Source: Anaeramoeba flamelloides
Lineage: Eukaryota > Metamonada > Anaeramoebidae
Direction: 5' to 3'
Assembly: GCA_027625915.1 (NCBI GenBank)
Contig: JANTQA010000032.1
Location: 372,001-436,000 of the forward strand
DNA length: 64,000 nucleotides
The notes beneath the pieces are model-generated. The model saw only the letters and a list, made by a program, of their open reading frames with translations. It did no database searches and was not told where the DNA came from. Of the stretch, positions 58,560 to 64,000 are shown in pieces (the first letter of the stretch is position 1; every line of letters begins with the position of its first letter). A program made the translations under genes and the position numbers.

Positions 58560-59200
58560 GAACCAATAAGAAATAAACAGAATAATACACATCAAAGAAT
58601 TGTTGATATCCCTCTGAAATAAAACTAATTAATCAGTAGATTTTCTTTTAAATTGAAAAACTTAAATTCTTAATGAATCTTTTAGAAAAACAAGAATGTT
58701 CATTTTGATCTTCTACTGGTATTTGAATAATAAATATGAAACATTTTTCACTTCATTTTCTATACTTTTATTTTGGCAATCAAGTCCCCAAACGAAATAA
58801 GTTGGGATTTGTGGTCTCTATTTGAAAAAGGAAATGAAAATGAAGTGAAATTTTTTCACATTTATTAATCAAATATCAAATCAAAGATCGAATAAATTTC
58901 CAATAGAAATCAATATATTTTCTCAACAATCAGTCTCATGGTTGCAATAACCTTAGAATAACACATTTTTACCAAGTGGAGACTATTGATCTTGCAACAA
59001 AGAAAATTTTTTTCAACTGAATTAGGTTTTAAATAAAAATTGAAAAAAAAAAAGGAAAAACAAAAATGTGAAAAAATAATTTCAATTTTGAAAATTTCCT
59101 AAATAAAATTTTTCTTCTAATATCCATCAAAACTCTTTAAACCACATGTAATTCTTTCATTACAACTGAGCCCCTTTGACTGAAAAATAGTTTATTATTT
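58560..59200 (+). repeat. Dispersed repeat R6, copy b (split by an R5 element)
   Basis: Collinear with 20040-20545. The order is broken at about 58712-58885, where the R5 foldback has inserted between GATCTTC and AAAGATC, which are adjacent in copy a. Confidence 0.6.
58712..58885. mobile_element. Foldback-type element R5, copy b
   Basis: Ends GGTATTTGAATAATAAATAT and, reverse-complemented, GATATTTGATTAATAAATGT, followed by TTTCACTTCATTTTC on both sides. About 170 bp, inserted in repeat R6. Confidence 0.55.
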
Positions 59201-59592
59201 TAGGATGAAAACTATTATTACTAAATGGTAATTTCAGTTTTGGGTTTTAAGAATAGTAAGTCATATCCTAAAGTAGATGATATAATTTAAAAATTCAAAA
59301 AAAAATCATAAAAAGAGATAAAAAGTAATAAAATTTTATTATTGGAATGAAATTTTAATAAAGATCAAAAAACAGTGAGAAACGAATAATTTTTAAAATT
59401 AAATTTGAATTTTATATCATTAAAAGAATAAGAATGATAAAATAATAAAAAAAAAATAGAAAAAAAAGGAAAGAAATAGAAAATTATATTAAAAAGTATC
59501 TGAATTATAAAAAAAAACAAAAAAAAAAAAAATTATTTTTTGAAAATGGATAACCTTTGAAACAATTAATAAAAATGAAAAATAATAAGGAA

Positions 59593-62500
59593 TTAAAGAA
59601 AAGTTCTTTTAATCCAGTCAATTAAATTTTTTAAGTCAAAGCCATAATGATCTGTGTGATATATTGTTTCCTCATCAATTTTGTTTTCAATGATTTTTTC
59701 AAAATCTATTGTATCAATAGCTACTGGCTCTTGTACTTGTCCAAAATAGGTTTCTAATTTGATCTTACCAAATTCATATTCACGTTTTAATTTGAAAAAT
59801 GTACCTTCTTGACTATAATTGTTCAATTAAATTCATTAGGGATATTAATAAAATAAAAATAAATAAAAAAAAAATGTTTAAAAAAGTTAATATTTTCAAA
59901 AAATGAAACAAATAATTAATTAATTATAACGTTTTCAATATGTTTCAAAACTCAAAGTTATCAATATAAAGTGAATAAACCAAAAAAGATGTGTTTCATC
60001 AGTAATTATTCAAAACACTTTAAATATTTTGTTTGTATTTGAAAATGGAAACATGTAGAACTAAAAATGTTTTAAAAAAATGTTGCCAAAAAAGTTTTTT
60101 ATGATCACTCTAAAAATAGGTAAATTGAAGTTTATCAACTGTTTTCTAAAGATGCAATTTTGGAAACTTTTTTTGTAGCACTTTTTTAAAATGACAAAAC
60201 AATTTAATATATCCATAAAAATCAACAATAAAAAAAAAAAAATTTTAAAAAGTAAACTATAAGAAGAAAAAAATAAAAATAAATATATTACCGTTCTTCT
60301 GGTACTTCAGAATAGAGTAGAACCTTAATGCTTTCAAGCTCTTCGTAAGTAATTTCCTTTCTTTTCTTTTTATTAACATGGGTTAAAAGTTGAGATTTAT
60401 CTTTCATCATGCCATGGTATTTTCTAATATTGGCCGAATATTTATCGACTTGGCTTTTCACTGCGTCATAATCACGATCCAATCTTTCTGAAGTCGAAAT
60501 AAGTAAATTAAGATCTGAAATGACTTCTTGATGTTCTCTGTTATAAAATTTATAAGAATTGATGATATCCTCATTGAATTTTTCAAAGTCTTTCTTAGTT
60601 TGTAAAACCTTTTTGGTTTTTAAATTTTTGAGATGTACCAAGATCCGTTTAATTTTCTTATCTGGGATTTGTTCCTTTATTTTGTTTCTTTTTCTTAATG
60701 AAACCAATGAGGATACAATATCCTTTTTCACAAATTTCTCTTCATCAAATTCGGGTTCTAAAATGTCAAGAAGTGCAACAACGCCGTCCCTTGCGATAAT
60801 ATAATTTTTTGGCTTCTTTTCTTGGAATTGTTTCATATTGGGTTCTGTGGTAAGTGCGATCCTCATCGAAAAGTCTTCCGATCGTGGTAAGGCCTTATCT
60901 AAAATTGGCCCAAATCTCATCAAGTACCCAAGTAATGGATCCGTTTCCAGTGGCAATAGTTTTAAAATGTTATTTTTCATTGTTGTGTGAAGGAAGCTAA
61001 TGTCATTAAGAGTTAAGTTCATCATAAAGTTATTAAAAGACAGGTTTATGTATGGAGTTAGCCATTCATTAATTTCGATATCCTCGCAATCTGCGATTTC
61101 AAATAGGAAATTGGCAAATCTTTCTTGGCGATCCTGGAGCCATGGTGTCATTACACTCAAATATTGTTCTTTGGAAGATATTTCAGTTTTCATATTTGAT
61201 AGTAGCTATTTTGTTCAGTAAGAAAAATGTTTTGTTAAGTTTTTATTTGAGAGTTAAGGAAGCAAGAATTGAAATTAATAGTCATTAATAATACACATCC
61301 AATTTGTATTTAAAGTTGAAATAATTAAGCAATATAATTTATTATTCGGATGGTCAACAAGAACCATTTCTGTCGAATTAATAACGGAAAAAAAAAAAAA
61401 AGAAAAACAAAAAATAGCAAAACAAAAAAAAAAGAAAAAGAAAAAACAGCAAAACAAAAAAAAAAAAGAATTGAAATTGATTTTACTTGAGTTATTTTAC
61501 CGATTAATGTCAAGTTACGTTTCATTTTTGTGGTCAGATTCATATCAATAATATTAAATGAAACTGGAATAACGATTGCAGGATTGACAAAACGAAGCAT
61601 ATAAAAACCACCAATTTTTGAAGCGATATCTAAAGGTTCGGCTTCAGGGAAATGTTTTAAAATAGATTGTTTCATTAAGGAGCAAATCTTTCTGATAACC
61701 ATTGGCATATTTTCAATACTATTATAAATGTGTTCCAGAATAGTATCACAAAGTTCACCTAATTTGTAAACATTTTCTTCAAAGATCTGTTGTACCTCAA
61801 GGTCTTCCATAGCTAACTCGTCTGTCATTCTAATAGGTGTTTCCTCTTTTTTTGGGATATTTTCTTGTTGTATTTTGATCGTTTTATTCTCGTTACTTAA
61901 TTCTTGTGGCAAGACATTACCTGTTTCGTCAAGGGGTGGTAATTCATCGGGTAAATCATTATTTCCATTTTCATCAAGTGGTGGTAGTTCTTCCACATCT
62001 GGCAGATCATCTATGTCAGGCAACTCATCTGTAATTATCATATTTTTAAGTTTTTCTTCTTCTTCTAATCTTTTTTTTTCTTCTTCCTCTCTTTTTACTT
62101 TTTCTTCTTCAAGTTTCTTTTTTGCTTGAAGCGATTTCCAAATTCTTAAAGGTTGGATTTCTATATCTAATTCATCATCACCACAGATTTGGGTTAAGGG
62201 TTCTGATAAAAGTTCCTGTAAATATTGTTGTCCAGAGGCTCTTCTTGTCAAGGCAACTAATAATTTGGTTAGTGGGGTATTGGTTCGAAGTAATGTTGCA
62301 AAGTTTGATATTCCTGCAAAATCATCATCAAAGGCGATCTATAATATTTATAAAAGGGTTTTATTATTTTTTGGATTTTTTTAATTTTTGGGAAATGAAT
62401 AAAAAAAAAGTATAAAATTTAAATAAAAAGAAAAGAGAATGTGAAAAATTAAAAAAAGATTACTTCAAGAATTTCAAAAAGTTTTTTTTCTTCAATTGGA

Positions 62501-62909
62501 TCAAATTGATGATTATATATTTTAAATAAAATAATTGGATTTATTTTTTCAGAATCACCCAATTCAATGTGGGCAATACTTTTACCAAAATATGATGGAT
62601 TATTATATAGAAGTTCTACAAAGGATGAATAAGCCTATAAGAATTTTTAATTATTATTATTGTTTTTTTTTTCAATATTAATAAAAAATTTTGGATTAGG
62701 AAAAAATATATTTTAATAAAGTTGAAAAGTGGTTTTAAATAAAAAAAAAAAAAAAAAAAAAGAAAGAAGATCAAAATAAAATAATTTACTCGTTGATATT
62801 CAATTTCCTTTAATAAATGTTTTTCTTCATTAATTTCATCAGCTTCTTCGTTATCTTCAAGTCTCCAAAGTCTTATGGGTTCATAAAAAGCAAATTCAAA
62901 AACTTCCAT
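59593..62909 (-). CDS. IQGAP/DGAP1-related RasGAP-domain protein, at least five exons
   Basis: Minus strand, exons 62909-62790, 62634-62464, 62338-61487, 61205-60292 and 59812-59593. All have GT..AG borders and matching phases (0,0,0,2): 758 residues. The RasGAP domain spans ~41-450. The LLRTNT motif puts an Arg at ~115, matching the catalytic arginine finger of p120GAP. GFYMLRFVNPAIV (~341-353) is the second signature. Junction 3 rebuilds IGKITQLLSNMKTEISSKEQ. An acidic insertion (~172-265) holds two DELPPLDE.GN repeats. The C-terminal half (~450-758) resembles the GAP-related C region of IQGAP and Dictyostelium DGAP1, with no calponin-homology or IQ motifs visible. In that family the domain often binds Rac/Cdc42-GTP without hydrolysis, yet the Arg is kept here. 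The frame stays open upstream to ~63058, then a stop, so an unseen 5' exon is likely. Confidence 0.9.
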
Positions 62910-63599
62910 TTTGATTTTAAGTTCTTTTATTAATGAAAAAAGTTTTCCTGCCTTGTCGGGTAACTTTTTTTTTAATGATTTTAAGTTTTTAATATCTCTT
63001 TCGTAATTTTCTCCAACTTTGAATTGTTTCTTTCTTTTAGAATAATATATGATAAAATTTTAATATTATTTATGTTTTTATTTTAGTTTGATTAATAATA
63101 AATAAGAGATAAGGTTATTAAAAATAATTTTGATCAATAAAAATTAATGTTTGTTTTTTTTTTAGAAATTAGAATTAAAGAAAAGAACTAATTTGAACTG
63201 AATATGAATAAAAAAGCAATTCTTGTATATTTTTACTGTTAATTTTTTTGAAAAGATGTTTATTAATATCTAAATAAATAAAAAAAGCCAGTTGTTTGAT
63301 ATAATTATTTTAAATTATCAATTGTGAATCCGTATATTATTTTGTTGAACTAGTTTTCCAAGGGTTGTGGATCTTAGTAAATGATAAAACTTTTTTTCAA
63401 AGAAACTCAAATGTTTTAAATTAAAAAGATTTGTACAATTTGTTGAACAATTATCATCAAGAAATCATTCATTGTGGGAGTAAATTGAACTCAAGTCCAA
63501 CAACGAACTAAAAAAATAAAATAAGCTCGATTTGTTATTAAAATTTTAAAAAAATTTATTATTAAGCAAGTGGGTATCTTTTCATATTTTTGAAAAATT
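62910..63599. other. 5' extension and flank of the RasGAP gene
   Basis: 62910-~63040 is open in frame with the first exon (minus strand: KQFKVGENYERDIKNL..., hydrophilic) and probably coding, with a candidate AG acceptor at about 63035. The rest is AT-rich; I could not find an initiating exon. Confidence 0.45.
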
Positions 63600-64000
63600 T
63601 TAATTGAGACAACATTACTGAAAAATGATTTTTTGAGTGGCTCAAGGATATTAAAACTTTCAGATCCAAATACCATTTAGTGCTTTATTTGAGAAAAGAA
63701 GAAAAGTAAAGTAATTCAGAGTTGAGTCTTTAATTTTTCAATTGTTTAAACATTTTTTTTGATAAAATTTTTGGGTTTTATAAAATTATGTTTTGGATCT
63801 AGAAATGTGTTTATACGAATGACTGAAATTAATCATATAATAAACGAAAAAAGAAGACCCGAGTAAGTGTGTATTTGAAACAAATCTTTTTCTTTCTTGA
63901 AAACCAAATAAGAAAGATCACCTTTCCAGATAAATTTGGTGAAATCAAGAATGAAAAAAAAAAAAAAAAAATCACAACCAAAATATATTTGAGAAGGTTT
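63600..64000 (+). repeat. Dispersed repeat R4, copy b (runs off the window)
   Basis: Collinear with 12118-12500: TTTTTTGAGTG, AAAGTAATTCAGAGTTGA, AAACATTTTTTTTGATAAA, CTAGAAATGTGTTTA and AACCAAATAAGAAAGATCA. Confidence 0.6.

Noticed and set aside
61275-61457. 60-codon minus-strand frame as an extra RasGAP exon
   Set aside because: It lies in intron 3, is coded by an A/T homopolymer stretch, and the flanking exons already join in phase to a continuous domain.
44356-63676. Similar short frames at 44356-44610 (+) and 63491-63676 (-) suggesting a conserved peptide (SFF..V.SIKIF)
   Set aside because: Both are strand-consistent parts of DNA repeat R4. The copy at 12118 does not keep the frame, so shared DNA explains the likeness.

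Overview
The window is very AT-rich eukaryotic nuclear DNA. It has spliceosomal GT..AG introns, K/E/N/D low-complexity proteins and few genes: six protein-coding loci and two copies of one tRNA gene in 64 kb. The mix (an IQGAP/DGAP1-type RasGAP, a Pho91-like carrier, an ENT nucleoside transporter, an RFC1 with a histidine/lysine-rich tail) fits an AT-rich amoeboid protist. A metamonad such as Anaeramoeba is my best guess, but this is an inference from style and not from a marker gene.

Layout. 1-1.6 kb: a LINE reverse-transcriptase remnant split by a TIR element. 1.6-3.5 kb: a gene with half of an E2F/DP-like winged helix followed by an acidic tail. 4.7-12 kb: a large inverted repeat with ~1.33 kb arms, each carrying the same tRNA-Pro(TGG) gene. 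12-16 kb: nested MITEs and a tRNA-derived SINE. 16.8-25.3 kb: an ENT nucleoside transporter (+, three exons). 28.4-35.8 kb: a SLC13/DASS phosphate-type carrier (-, three exons), convergent with ENT. 41.1-42.9 kb: a single-exon coiled-coil protein (-). 47.3-55.3 kb: replication factor C large subunit (+, two exons around a 3.9 kb intron). 59.6-62.9 kb and beyond: an IQGAP-related RasGAP (-, at least five exons, 5' end unresolved).

Most of the remaining DNA is an archive of short non-autonomous repeats. Two superfamilies can be resolved from termini and target-site duplications. One is a six-copy set with 3-bp TNA duplications (TGA, TAA, TGA, TCA, TTA, TTA), PIF/Harbinger-like. The other is a set of Tc1/mariner-like MITEs with TA duplications, in four terminal types. 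Pre-insertion sites found elsewhere in the window confirm two insertions. There is also a tRNA-derived SINE with polyA tails and 15-18 bp target-site duplications, a foldback family with 'TAGGCACT' ends, a candidate TTAA-flanked element, and several older dispersed repeats. The long introns (1.3-4.4 kb) of ENT, the phosphate carrier and RFC1 are where many copies sit, so transposon insertion appears to have inflated them. I found no CRISPR array, rRNA or capsid-bearing element. The host genes are functionally unrelated (transcription, transport, replication, Ras/cytoskeleton signalling).
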